Below, in pieces: positions 1 through 10,861 of a stretch of DNA of 64,000 nt. Position numbers and translations under genes: made by a program. Source of the stretch: Microstegium vimineum (taxonomy: Eukaryota > Streptophyta > Magnoliopsida > Poales > Poaceae); assembly GCA_022036555.1 (NCBI GenBank), contig CM039134.1, forward strand, positions 12,462,818 through 12,526,817, in the 5' to 3' direction. Within the stretch, counting starts at the first letter, position 1. Each line of letters begins with the position of its first letter. The notes beneath the pieces are model-generated. The model saw only the letters and a program-made list of their open reading frames with translations. It was not told the DNA's origin and made no database searches.

Positions 1-960
1 GTTACTGTGATTTTCTTGTTGCTCTTAGTGGTTGTTGCCACCTAGACGGTTTGGAGTAGTGGAGGATTGTTGGCATGAGTTGGAGTTTGTTCATGTACAC
101 ACCTGACATTGTTGTGAGGGGTTATTTGGCTTATTCCCCAACAGAGCCCCCAAAGCCACTCACTCTAGTAAATTGCTCATGATATTGAGCGCCCTCATCT
201 TTGTAGGTTCTTATGTCACCCTTATGTAGGGTTAGGCTTGTAATGCCTATTAGCGTGTGAACCACCAAGTGAAACAGTCGTCACAATGGGGACTAACTTG
301 CTGGCAAGCAAGTGAACCTCGGGAGAAAAAACATTATGTCAATTGGCTCTCATGGCATTCAAATTGATTGATACATCACTTTCCTAGCTTGGTATAACAC
401 TTCCTATCATTTGCATTACTTTTCATAGTTTTACTTATGTAGTGGTAGTGATAACTAGTTTAGTTAGAAGTAATTAGTTGTACTTAACTTCCTTGCTAGT
501 TCACTAGTGGTAGTTATAAGCAACCTAGCTCTTAGTGTGCCATAGTGATTATAATAAACTAGAATTGTTATAGATGATTTGATCTTCTAGTAAAGCTAGA
601 GAAAAATGATTATATAATCACCATTTAGTTGACTAACAAGTTGATCTAGTGTTTCTTAGAAATTTTATTAGGCTATTCATCTCCTTTAGACATTTAAGAC
701 CTTTCAAGTTTTGAGGCCCAAACCGACAAACCATTTGTCGGTGGTTTGGAGGGTCAAACCACTAAACGTAGCTAACTGGAGTCACACATATATATTCGCT
801 ATGTTTCCTCCACGATCTAGACGCATGTAACCACTTGTCCTCGACCGCCTGATCACCAAGTCCTCGCATGTCCGCTTGACTTCATCAACCTTTGTCTGCT
901 TAACTTCACCGTCTATGTCTTGTCCTCATGTACACTTACTTGTTGATGTCGCTATGTGTT
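1..960. repeat. LTR-retrotransposon-like remnant, no gene seen
   Basis: This stretch has no credible coding frame. Its composition and phrases (for example near 120-320, and 'aaaccatttgtcggtggttt' near 730) look like grass LTR sequence. The 'aaccactggtgg'-type wording recurs in the LTR-like repeats at 6.1-7.1 kb and 9.7-10.5 kb. No primer-binding site, polypurine tract or paired LTR could be fixed, so this is a family-resemblance call only. Confidence 0.3.
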
Positions 961-1060
961 AGCTATCCATGGTCCGCCTTAGCACCTTGGTCCCTTGTTC
1001 CAAGCCGCCATGTTTGTCCTTCATTGTTATCAGTCCATCAGTACAAACTCGCTTGACCTT

Positions 1061-1460
1061 CTCCATTGTCGTCGACTATCTCAACGCTCAACACATGCAC
1101 CCATCAAAAGCCAAGCGACATGATGCACAACACTCATGTTATGGTTACACTACTAGAGGAATGCCCTTTAGTCCCGGTTGGGAAGGACCTTTAGTCCCAA
1201 TTTCCCAACCGGGACTAAGATTCCGGGACTAAAGGTGCTCATCCTCCCACCATAGACCTTCTCCATTGTCGTCGACTATCTCAACGCTCAACACATGCAC
1301 CCATCACAAGCCAAGAGACATGATGCACAACACCCATGTTATGGTTACACTACTAGAGGAATGTCCTTTAGTCCCGGTTGGGAAGGGTCTTTAGTCCTTG
1401 GGACTAAGATTCTGGAACTAAAGGTGCTCATCCTCCCAGCATAAAAAAAATATAGTCTCC
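1061..1460. repeat. 200-bp direct tandem duplication (flank plus CACTA left end)
   Basis: The block starting 'ctccattgtcgtcgactatc' at 1061 recurs at 1261 with a spacing of exactly 200 bp. The copies differ at only a few bases up to about 1375, then diverge or carry a deletion in the TTTAGTCCC region. The duplicated unit contains about 85 bp of host flank, the TTA target site and about 112 bp of element, so it arose after insertion. Confidence 0.85.
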
Positions 1461-1766
1461 CCACCAATGCGCCCCCTTGGGATTCGAACCCAAGACCTCA
1501 TGCACTGCCTCGCGTGTACCTTACCATCTCATCTACACAACACATTTAAGAATGAAAGAGACGTTTTTCTTTTGAACCAACCATCAAGACACCTTTAGTC
1601 CCAGTTCGTAACCCTTTAGTCCCAGTTCCTAACACCAACCGGGATAAACTTTTTGTCCGGGTTGATGTTACCAACCGAGACTAAAAATCTTTTAGTCCCG
1701 AACACAATTTTTTTCGAGACTAAGGCTCATTTTGGACATCGACCAAAGGCCTATTCTCTAGTAGTG
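1148..1766. mobile_element. Non-autonomous CACTA (En/Spm) element with duplicated left end
   Basis: The left end reads CACTACTAGAGGAATG and the right end is its inverse (CTATTCTCTAGTAGTG), flanked by TTA on both sides (1145-1147 and 1767-1769). Inverted subterminal repeats of the 'TTTAGTCCCGGTT' type, typical of grass CACTA MITE-like elements, fill the ends. A second identical left end with its own TTA lies at 1345-1348. The 200-bp unit 1061-1260 is tandemly repeated from 1261, so the original element is probably 1348-1766 (419 bp). There is no transposase. Minus-strand 1468-1546 contains a B-box-like GGTTCGAATCCC motif, but no full tRNA fold. Confidence 0.8.
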
Positions 1767-1769
1767 TTA

Positions 1770-3100
1770 GTCTCAACACTAAACCAAAGCTTGATCATCT
1801 CTCTAACAATGCAATCGCTCATCATCACAACACACATAAGCACATCTCAACCATGTGCTTGCAAGACCAAACCCAAAAGCTAAAGGTTCTAGACGTGATC
1901 ACTGGGCCCATTATTAGTCCAACGACACCTAAATTGAATGCATACTTCCAATCGTTGTTATTACTTATTTACACTTCTTACGAACTTATTATGATTTGAT
2001 CCAACTGAACCATATTAATATGATTTGTTCATTTTTTTTTTCCTGTGCATGAGGCAGTGACCTTTTATTTGACTATATGTTTTCAAGAACATTCACACAA
2101 TGCTCCAAGTACTTCTCATCAGAACGTTAAAGTATGCTTTGTTGTACAAAAAATTCAGTCAAGAAGGATGCTAATTGGGAAGCCGCAAAACAACCACTTC
2201 GGACGACACATTAGGCGAAACACAAGGATTATTTGACCGCACGTACTGCTCCATGCCATTCACGCAACTGTAGCAACGTCATTGACAAACTATTCAAGCT
2301 AGCTAAACCTTTGAATTATTTTTTTAACAGCATGCCTGCCTGACGGTTAGGTCAAAAATCATTAGGTTCTACTAATATTTTATTGATTACCCGGAAACCT
2401 GTGCAAGCATTCCTACCTAATCTTTGCTTACTTCCCAGGGTGCTGTCTCCAGAGCTTAGAGTTTCATTGGCTTTTTGAGAAAAAACAGAAGTGCAAAAAG
2501 CTGCATGCTTTGCCAGCAGAAGTCTCCCTGATTGATTAGTTATTCTGTGTTTGAGGTAGACTAGCTCGGGCCAGATGGATTCAGTCCAAATTGGTAAACT
2601 ATTATGCACCATGCGCGGTTCTGATCAAGATAGTTCAATGTCGATCATAGGGCCGCTGCTTGAATGAACAATATAAGCATCTGAATGTCATACTATTATA
2701 TGCTTTTTTGGAAGAAAAAAAACCCAATGATTTAAGAATCATATATTAAAAAAATGTGATTCTATAATATAATTCATGTAGGTTTCAGTATTGAACACTG
2801 GATCTTATCCAAAAGGATAATATATACACTAAAAAATATGTAAATCGAGGAATAATATTATCTAGCACGCCTGTATTTTTCGTTTTATTTCAGTGATTGG
2901 CGCAAAAGGGAGGTGGTTCACCTCCAGCAGAGATGTGTACATCCAACAATTCGCCCATCTCTCCATGTCACTCCCCTCCTCTCTCGTCTAATCCCAATAG
3001 TGCAAGGGTGACAAATTGTTCAGTCAAACACGCTTCATGTCGAAGAATCTAAAGGGTGGGCAGTGCTATTTCAACAAAGCCGCATCCTCCTCCTCTTCCT
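1770..3100. other. Intergenic, upstream of the MYB gene; no gene seen
   Basis: Short open frames here have no recognisable domain or splice pattern. The DNA is AT-rich with scattered homopolymers. Nothing resembling an RNA gene or a complete transposon was found. Confidence 0.4.
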
Positions 3101-3106
3101 CCCCCA

Positions 3107-3116
3107 CCCCCCCCCC

Positions 3117-3195
<79 letters not shown>
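3107..3195. repeat. Compound C / CT / CA microsatellite in MYB promoter region
   Basis: A run of about 21 C (3107-3127) is followed by (CT)n to about 3147 and (CA)n to 3195. It lies about 520-600 bp upstream of the MYB start codon. Open frames across it translate to Pro/Ser/Leu/His-Thr repeats and are artefacts. Such tracts are usually length-polymorphic. Confidence 0.95.
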
Positions 3196-3198
<3 letters not shown>

Positions 3199-3596
3199 GA
3201 AGGTTTTGCCCCCCTTTTGGTGTGTAACTGCACTAGCACTACACTTGGCCTTGTTCCCCTTGCCTCCTCCAACTCCAAGCGCAAGAAGCTAAGTTAGCTA
3301 CCAAACCACTCTCTCCTACGAGTCCTCAAATCTTTAGGACTTAAGATCAGCATCAGCTGCCCTCTCATGAGGCATCCCTGCATATGATTGCCACAAGTCA
3401 TTATAAAAGGGAAGCCACCAATAAGTTCTCTCTGTCTCTGCATGCAGTGCAGATAGGTCCCTCAGCTCTTCTCAACTTGTTGTTGTTCTTTTTCTTCTAA
3501 CACTGATCATCTCTGCTTCCTTTTCTTTTCCAATCTATCCCTACACCTACACACCCACCCACAACTTTAAGGTAGCTGCTAGTGCTAGTGCATGGC

Positions 3597-3619
3597 TATA
3601 TATATGCATCTATAAGTAG
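3597..3619 (+). promoter_or_regulatory. Candidate TATA region of the MYB gene
   Basis: CTATATATATGC (about 3596-3607) and CTATAAGTAG (about 3610-3619) lie about 100 bp before the ATG at 3715. This is a plausible TATA box with a 5' UTR of roughly 65-85 bases. The call rests on motif and spacing only. Confidence 0.5.
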
Positions 3620-3714
3620 AGTAGGTTGCACCCTCCAAGGGGTTCATCATTCACCACTCATCACCTCTTAGAAGAACGAAGCTGGTGCATGCTGCAAGGA
3701 GACAGGCCACAATA

Positions 3715-4930
3715 ATGTCTCAGAGGAAAGGGGCCATGGCGGCTGCAGTGGCTAGCAGCAAGCACCATGAGGATCAGGAGATGACGATGGAGCTCAGGCG
3801 AGGCCCCTGGACGCTTGAGGAAGACAACCTCCTCATGAACTACATTGCTTGCCACGGCGAGGGCCGCTGGAACCTCCTCGCCCGTTGCTCAGGTGAGTTT
3901 CCATTTCTCACTCTCAATTAATCAAGGAAAATATATATCCTCGTCTTGATCTGCTGCATGCATATGCATGCTTCAATTAGGGTTGAAGAGGACCGGCAAG
4001 AGCTGCCGGCTCCGGTGGCTCAACTACCTGAAGCCTGACATCAAGCGCGGCAATCTGACGCCGGAGGAGCAGCTCCTCATCCTTGAGCTCCATTCCAAGT
4101 GGGGAAACAGGTGGTCAAGGATCGCGCAGCACCTGCCAGGGCGGACGGACAACGAGATCAAGAACTACTGGCGGACGCGGGTGCAGAAGCAGGCGCGGCA
4201 GCTCCGGGTGGACGCCAACAGCGCCGTCTTCCGCGACGCCGTCCGCTGCTACTGGATGCCGCGCCTGCTCGAGAAGATGGCCGCCGCCACGTCGTCGTCC
4301 GCGAACCACCACCACCACCACGGCGAGCTGCCGCCGCCGCCGCCGTCTCTCCACCACCCCTCGCACGTCGCCGGCATGTCCTCGACCACCTCACCGACCC
4401 ACGGCGGCATCCATGAGCAGGACCCGACGAGCAACGCGGCGGCGGGCAGCGGCGGCTACTACTGTGGCCAGCGGTACCCGGTGGTGGACCCGAGCCCGAG
4501 CACGTCGACGACGTCCGGGTCGACCTCGGCCGCCGCGCTCCCGCCGGTGCCCTGCTTCTCCGAACTGAGCTGGATCGACCAGTACGGTGGCGGCCCTTAC
4601 AGCTACACCGACCTCGACGGCGCCGGCGGCGTGTCGTTCGACGACGACTCGGCCGCGCTGGAGAGCCTCGGCCTGGACGAGCTGGACCTTGGGCCGGCCG
4701 ACAGAGACGTCGTGTACTCGGACACGACGCTGCTGGACTACCTCAACTCCACGTGCGCCGCCGGCGGCACCATGATGACGATGATGGGTGGCGGCGGCGG
4801 CACCATGGGCGGTGGCGGCGACGGCGACTACAGGCCGCCGTCGTCGTGGCGGACGGACGAGCTCGTCGTCCAGGCGTCTACGGCGAGGAAGCTTGGTGAT
4901 CATCAACATCAATGGGGAGGAGGAATCTAG
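3715..4930 (+). CDS. R2R3-MYB transcription factor, subgroup 20 (MYB2/MYB108-like)
   Basis: Nuclear DNA-binding transcription factor. I read two exons, 3715-3892 and 3981-4930, joined by an 88-bp GT-AG intron in phase 1 (TCAG|GTGAGT, AATTAG|GG), giving 375 aa. R2 has Trp32/52/72 and R3 has Trp104/123, with Leu85 replacing the first R3 Trp, as is normal in plants. The [13 protein letters not shown] recognition helix is followed by [11 protein letters not shown] and [20 protein letters not shown], which mark the MYB2/62/78/108/112 clade. In known members that clade acts in stress, jasmonate, phosphate or senescence responses; the role here is inferred. The tail is low-complexity (His runs, Gly/Asp-rich) with acidic stretches that could activate transcription. 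The intron sits at the classical first R2R3 position, and the second usual intron in R3 is absent. The ATG at 3715 is the first in frame; upstream in-frame codons start with GTG. Confidence 0.93.
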
Positions 4931-6100
4931 AAGCAACCAAGAGAGAGAGAGAGAGGTTGCTAGCTAGCTTCTATAGGCTATAGCTAGAATTGAAGGATGA
5001 TGATGGGCGCAGGTTGCTTCTTGCGACGTCTCTCTCTCAAAGCGATGATCGAGATGTCACACTAGTTTAATTAGTGGAGCTAGCTAGATGCGTGAGTGGC
5101 TATGATCCAAAATCGATCTCAGGCGACGTTGCGCGATCAATCGATCGATCGATCGATCGAGATATATCTCTCTGCTGTTAATGTGATGGATCGATCGATC
5201 GATCGTGGTTTGTGTGTATGTAGTAGAGATGTATGTAGTTTGATATGATGGTGCACGCACGCATGTACGTATGTCCGTACACGTGTTGTCACTTTTCTTA
5301 TTATTAGTGACGCGTATGATTCACGTACGTACATGTGGGTGTGCGTTGTTCCTTCCATTTGGCCAGTTTTTCACGATTCATTCATGCTCTCCGCTTCGTC
5401 CGTTACTGAAAGATGAAAGGTCGTCGATCGTGCTGGGTTCTTCGATCGATCGATCAGCAGCAGCAGGAGAGGTCGTTGTCCCCAAGTGATCGATCGACCG
5501 AGAGTGGTCCGATCGATCGATAGCGAGATGGACGGATGTGGTGTTTGTGTGTGGTGGGGTTGCGTACGTGGTGGGTGGTGTGATAACGTCGTCTCTCTCA
5601 GATTATTCAGATGGATGGATCGATGGATACGTACGTGAGCGATCGATCGATCGGGATGGTCTCCATCGTACGTGCCTGCTCGCCAGGGAAAGTCGGCAAT
5701 GACATGTCGCTTCGAGATCGATTCTCTCCGTCGTCGTCGCCCGCCGGCCGGCCGTGTGTGGTTGCCAAGTTACAGCTGGTGGCAACTGCTTTTTGTAGGG
5801 ACCGGGATGATCGATCAAGCTCACTCGGGTTTAGACTGCGTTTCTCCCTGCATTTAGAGTGTAATAATGCACAACGAGGGAGCTCTTAGATTTTGACCCC
5901 ACACTAGGGGGCGTACGCGTGTTACCCCCTTTTGTTTCCTCAGCTAGGTTATTTTTTGAACCCCTAGCTAATTAAGCCTACTTAGCTTCACTCCACACAC
6001 CATTTTCTTCCTTAAAGTAGTGATATTCATGCAAATACGTGGTCGATGAGTACCGATGTGGTTTGATGTTTGTGATGAGTTGATTGTCAACATGCAAGCA
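4931..6100. other. MYB 3' flank rich in GATC/ATCG repeats
   Basis: Clusters of (ATCG)n occur at about 5140-5160, 5188-5204, 5441-5453, 5507-5520 and 5640-5653, with GA-rich runs just after the stop codon (about 4941-4955). The 3' UTR probably lies in the first few hundred bases. No poly(A) signal could be fixed with confidence, and no second gene is seen. Confidence 0.6.
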
Positions 6101-6109
6101 TTACCGGTT

Positions 6110-7130
6110 AAGTTTTTGGACTAACCTATTGTACGAGTGGTGTTCATGCAACATGTCTCTTCGCTTGTAGTGCGCAGGTGTAGAGCTCGAAGGCGGTGGT
6201 CGATGGCGAGATGAAGGTCAAATAGAGACGGGTCATACCAATAGACCAGGAGCGGCGGACGTGAGGCTTGGACTGCGGGACTGGAGTGCCGGAGGACCAG
6301 CCGCGGTGGCTGACATCTAGGATTGTCGATAATATTGCAAGTGTACATGGTGGAGTGATCATGTTGACTAAGTCAACACTACGGTCGAGCAAGTCGAGTG
6401 GCGACTCTGGAAGACTTGGCGGACAAGCGGTCGAGGACATGGTGACACGTGTCAAGAAGCGGGGATGCGTCACGTTACTCACAAGAGGGTTTGGTGGTTT
6501 GGGCCGCAAAACCACTGGTGGACAATTTTCGTGTTTGGGGCTCAAAACCTAATCGGAGGTTCCGAGGAGAATGAGGCAGCATGTATGTGGCGGAATCACA
6601 AAGGTTGCATCGAGGCGAAGCAGATCGGTGCAGAAAGTGTGGTTGTACGGTCAACAAAAGATGCAGTTGGACCCTAATATCTTAGGGTTAGGTGGTTCGC
6701 TCTAATTACCTAGGGGCAATTTGAGACATGTGTAATATACCTATTAAATAAGGATGAGGGTGCCCAAATCACCCTCACCTCTTGTCATTTCTACTTCCCC
6801 CTCCCTCTAGCTCTATAGGTTTCTTGCTCAAGAGGTCCAGCGATGAACTAGCTACTTCATTTGTGTAATTGAATTGAAGTTTTGGTGCAAGAATGGAGGC
6901 CCTTACCTCCTCGTGTCCTCTAGGATTTGATTTGTGAGTCGCTTGTGTCAATTTCGTTCGTGTTCTTTGTGTTCTTGGTTTTCCCTTTCCTCCCCTTTCT
7001 CGTTTTGGCGTTCATTTTCGTTTTCCTCGATTGTTCCACGGTATCTCTTGGTCACCTCAAAGATATCCAACCACTTGTTGGCTCGTAAACATATCGATCT
7101 TTTGCGTGTTTGCTTTAGGGTTTAAATATG
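6110..7130. repeat. LTR-like repeat, copy 1
   Basis: This stretch shares an ordered series of phrases with 9690-10480: 'gtgtagagctc' / 'gtgtggagctcagag', 'gtcgaggac..ggtgacacgtgtc', 'gggtttggtggtttgggcc', 'ttgcatcgaggcgaagca'. A possible promoter/leader (ctattaaataagg) is near 6745, followed by a pyrimidine-rich leader. The pattern fits diverged solo LTRs of one family. Exact ends (TG..CA) and a TSD were not resolved. Confidence 0.55.
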
Positions 7131-7153
7131 GGGGGGGGGGGGTGGGGGGGGGG
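7130..7153. repeat. Poly-G tract
   Basis: Thirteen G, one T, then ten G. Homopolymers like this are length-unstable and hard to sequence, so the exact count should not be trusted. Confidence 0.9.
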
Positions 7154-7154
7154 T

Positions 7155-8235
7155 TGGTAATCACGTTCAAGTTTTAAGTGGTACCTTGGCGCCTAGATCT
7201 GGTATCTAACATCCTTCTATTTTCAACACAGATCAGGACACTTATTGGTACAAGTTTGAAGTCATATTTTGAACATAAAACAATCAACTCTAACCTGAAT
7301 TATTTTATATTGTTTAAACAATGACTGTTCGCTATACCAAAAATTGTTCATTTCTAATTGGGAAAAGCTTTGCCTTTCGGTAGCAGTCGTCGTACTGTAT
7401 ATCCTTGTTCTTTTTTTAAGAAACAGAAGGGCAAAAACCCCTACTGGAAAATAAATTAAGTAAAAGCAAAGTAAAGTACATGTTACAAATAGCAGGTTAC
7501 AGAAAGCATAGCTCAAACTCAAGAAATAAAAAAAAAGATAAACAGCAAACCTATTAGAGCAAAGTGTCCTTGTGAAGAAACATTGATCGGCTACGATTTA
7601 ATTTCCTTGTATTTCAATATCGTACTTTTATGGATGGGGAAAGGCAGAAAATAAAATCGTAGCTATAGTTGATTCCCACTTGAAAAATATGACTTGATAA
7701 GACTCATGGAGCTTTCAAGCTCACTGTGCCAGTAGACTTCCTCTTAAAGGGTGTGGGACATGGCTTCTGAAAGAGAATGAAAGGAAATAAAAGTGTTTGT
7801 GATCAGATGAAAAAGGGAGAGCCTGATTGGACAGTATGATAAGTTAAGGTGGACTCAGACCCTTTCTCTTAAATTACCCTCCTTTATTTCTTTATCTAAA
7901 AACTGTGGGTGAGTATCCTTCAAAAAAAAACTATGGGTGCCTCTACAGTGCAAGCAATTTATTTATAAGTAAAGAAACCTATGCTCAAGAGGAAAGCTAA
8001 AAAGAGCAGGGAGAATAGAAATCGATACAAAAACAATCTTTCCAATGGTATTATATATTGCAGAATGAAGCTAAATTACTTTATCGCTCTCTGGACAACC
8101 AGTTTAACTTCCTTCCGTGAATATGAAATAGCGGGAAGAACTCCGCCAGGAATTTACCAAAACTTTGATACACAATTAATAATAAATGGTACATTGAATT
8201 GCCAAAACAGCACTATGTATGACTAGAAGAAACGA
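7155..8235. other. AT-rich intergenic DNA, no gene seen
   Basis: Only short unsupported open frames are present on both strands. No recognised domain, RNA gene or bounded transposon was found. Confidence 0.4.
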
Positions 8236-8244
8236 TAAATGTTA

Positions 8245-9286
8245 GGCCAATGCTTAGGTATTTCGGTTACTTCCCAAGAGGTAATATCTTAAATCAAATA
8301 TGGACAGTTGATTTTTCTAAATCTAATAATTTATTACTAAATAAATTAATGAATAGAAAACGAAAAAAATAAAACACCATACGGCCGGTAATGACGGAGG
8401 ACGCCCCAACGGAGGAACGGCGAGACGCCGCAGGACACGGCACCGCCGGACCACGGCGGCCGGAGGCTCTGCCTCCGGACGCCCCCGCTGCTGGACGCGT
8501 CGTACGTCGCTTTGACGCCGACACTCGACGCTCCATACGCGTTGTCGCCTGGACGACGCAACCCGAGGGAGGCACCGCCGCCACAAACTGCCCTGCTCGG
8601 CACCGCCGGACCATGGTGACGCCGCTGCAGCCATCCGGAGGCTCCGCCGCTGGACGCCCCTGCTGTTGGACGCGTCGTACGTCGTCTTGACGCCGCCACT
8701 CGACGCTCCGTACGCGTTGCCGCCTGGACGATGCAGCCCGAGGGAGGCTCCGCCGCCACGAACTGCCCCGCTCGGCACCGTCGGACCACGGCGACGTCGC
8801 CGCAGCCATTCGGAGGCTCTGCCGCCGGACGCCCCCACTGCTGGACGCGTCGTACGTCGCTTTGACGCCGCCACTCGACGCTCCGTACGCGTTGCCGCCT
8901 GGACGACGCAGCCCGAGGGAGGCACCGCCACCACGAACTGCCCTGCTCGGCACCACCGGACCACGGCGACGCCGCCGCAGCCATCCAGAGGCTCCGCCGC
9001 CGGACGCCCCTGCTGCTGGACGTGTCGTATGTCGCCTTGACGCCGCTACTCGACGCTCCGTACGCGCTGCCGCCTAGATGACACAGCCCGAGGGAGGCTC
9101 CGCCGCCACGAACTGCCCCGCTAACGTCGTTGAAAGACTGCCCTTTCGCCGACGGCGGCAACCTATTTTTATAAAATAAAAATTCAATAAATAATATTAC
9201 CTTCTAGGAGGTAATAGATGATCGTGACCGTTGGATCGGAATAAATGGACGGTCCACATTCATTCGGAAGTACCGTAGCAAAAGCC
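8245..9286. mobile_element. Mutator-like element (Pack-MULE-like) with GC-rich tandem core
   Basis: A perfect 9-bp direct repeat TAAATGTTA flanks the element (8236-8244 and 9287-9295), the size expected for MULEs. The ends are inverted and diverged: ggccaatgcttaggta on the left, ggcttttgctacggta when the right end is reversed. A second inverted block (aagaggtaat / attaccttctaggaggtaat) lies further in. The terminal 100-150 bp are AT-rich, while the core (about 8385-9150) is strongly GC-rich and tandemly repeated. No transposase is encoded, so the element is non-autonomous. A captured and amplified host fragment is a possible origin of the core. Confidence 0.8.
8400..9125. repeat. 175-bp GC-rich tandem repeat, about four copies
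   Basis: The marker TGGACGCGTCGTACGTCG recurs at 8492, 8667, 8842 and 9017 (the last with two changes), an exact 175-bp period. Because 175 is not a multiple of three, the frame shifts by one base per copy. Long frames on both strands (up to 271 codons, minus 8346-9161) therefore show the same peptide phrases (e.g. GASLGLRRPGG) moving between frames. That argues strongly against a real protein. Confidence 0.92.
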
Positions 9287-9355
9287 TAAATGTTATTATA
9301 CACAAAATTCAGAGTTAATTTATGCACATATGGAAGACGTTAAACAAATTACATA

Positions 9356-9503
9356 CTCCTTCGATTCTAAATTATAAGTTGTTTTGACTTTTTTGGTATA
9401 TGATATGAAATTTGTTATGTATCTAAACATATGTTATATCTAGACGCATAGGAAAATAGATGTATTAAAAATATCAAAGCGACTTATAATTTAGAACGAG
9501 GAG
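9356..9503. mobile_element. Stowaway MITE
   Basis: The ends are ctccttcgattctaaattat and its inverse ataatttagaacgaggag, flanked by TA on both sides. At 148 bp it is a typical size for a Tc1/mariner-derived Stowaway. It is AT-rich, has no coding capacity and can fold on itself. Confidence 0.85.
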
Positions 9504-9689
9504 TACATAGCTCATGGTTGGCTATGACGTTGATGTTTCAATGATTTTAATGTATTTTAATCCATATTTCGAAGTTAAACCATATTAATAAAAAAATTAA
9601 TGCAACACTAATTGGATGGTTTATTTCTTATAGTATGGCAATTGCAAACACACGATTGATACGTGCCCTTGTGTGTCGAGTTTGTGATA

Positions 9690-10480
9690 AGTAGTCAAAG
9701 ATGATCGGTTTTGGTTGAGTTTAGCGACTAACCATTGCGTGACTGTGTGCAAGATGTTTCTTGGTTTTATTGGTGTGCACGTGTGGAGCTCAGAGATGGT
9801 TGACAGACATGGTGAAAGTAAAAAAAAAAAGAATGTGTTGTGCCGATGTACTAGGAGTAGTGAAGAATGGATGTGAGACTTGGAAAGGGACTAAGATGGT
9901 CGGACGACTAACTGTGGTGGATGACACTTGAGGACATCAACAAGGAAGATGACATGCAGAGGAGTAGACTGTGTTGACCAAGTCAAGTGGAGGGCACTTA
10001 AGGACTTGGTGATCGGACGGTCGAGGACGACGGTGACACGTGTCGAGAGAGTGGAGGAGGTGTTGTAGATATACTTCTCTAGTGGGGTTTGGTGGGTTCA
10101 CCCTTAAACCATCAAAGAACAGTTTGGTGGCCGGATTGGGCCACAAAACCATCAGGGGACGATTTGCTGGTTTGGGCCTCAATACCACACGTAAATGATT
10201 TATGGTTTGGACGTCAAAAACACCGGCGAATGGTTTTCAGGTTTAGGCCTCAAAACCTGATTGAAGTTCTGGATAGATTAGGAGGATCGAGCCATGTGGC
10301 ATAACTATGAAGCTTGCATCGAGGCGAAGCAAAGTCATGGAGAGCTCGTAGTCTGGATGGATCTTGAGTCGGACCATTCGCCCTAGATTAAATGCTTGAG
10401 CCAAAATTTCTAAGGGCGTGTTCGGAATGTGTAATAGCTCTATAAATAAGATATATGTATGTCTTTCGTGCTTTCCGATA
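9690..10480. repeat. LTR-like repeat, copy 2
   Basis: Diverged relative of 6110-7130, in the same orientation, matching over the CGAGGACxxxGGTGACACGTGTC phrase, the repeated 'ggtttgggcc..aaaacc' segments and 'gcttgcatcgaggcgaagca'. The segment 10090-10265 contains several short internal repeats of the 'aaaccatc..ggacgatttg' type. Ends are unresolved. Confidence 0.5.
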
Positions 10481-10786
10481 GATTTTAGGACAATGGTCTC
10501 ATTCGAAAGAAAATTTGAATCAGCTCCCATTCACCCCCTATGTTCGCCATTAGTTTGGTGCGTCAGCAATATATCACCTACTAGTTCGGTGCCTCAGCAA
10601 TATATTGTGTTATGAAACTATCAATAATTAAGATTAAATTTTGACTCTCAAAATCTGGTTTCATATTATCATCAAACATAGGTTGTAAGAAGGGCCACCT
10701 TAACTAAAGGTAAGATTTTTTAATAAATCTATATTGAAGACATACAAATGTGTTATTGAATGGGAAAAAAATAAACCATGAATACG

Positions 10787-10792
<6 letters not shown>

Positions 10793-10856
<64 letters not shown>
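10793..10856. repeat. (AT)n microsatellite
   Basis: An essentially uninterrupted AT dinucleotide run of about 64 bp. Confidence 0.95.

Positions 10857-10859
<3 letters not shown>

Positions 10860-10861
<2 letters not shown>

Noticed and set aside
1468..1546. tRNA-like B-box (GGTTCGAATCCC, minus strand)
   Set aside because: The 5' half does not pair to make an acceptor stem or a normal D arm, and it lies inside a CACTA derivative. At best it is a tRNA-derived fragment.
3016..3297. Pro/Ser/His-Thr repeat frames upstream of MYB
   Set aside because: Translations of a compound microsatellite.
4083..4936. Several overlapping frames on both strands of the MYB second exon
   Set aside because: They are shadows of a GC-rich coding exon; only the R2R3-MYB frame shows a domain.
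8294..9161. Long minus-strand frames (up to 271 codons) in GC-rich DNA
   Set aside because: They arise from a 175-bp tandem repeat with a period of 3n+1. The same peptide phrases move through all frames and there is no domain.
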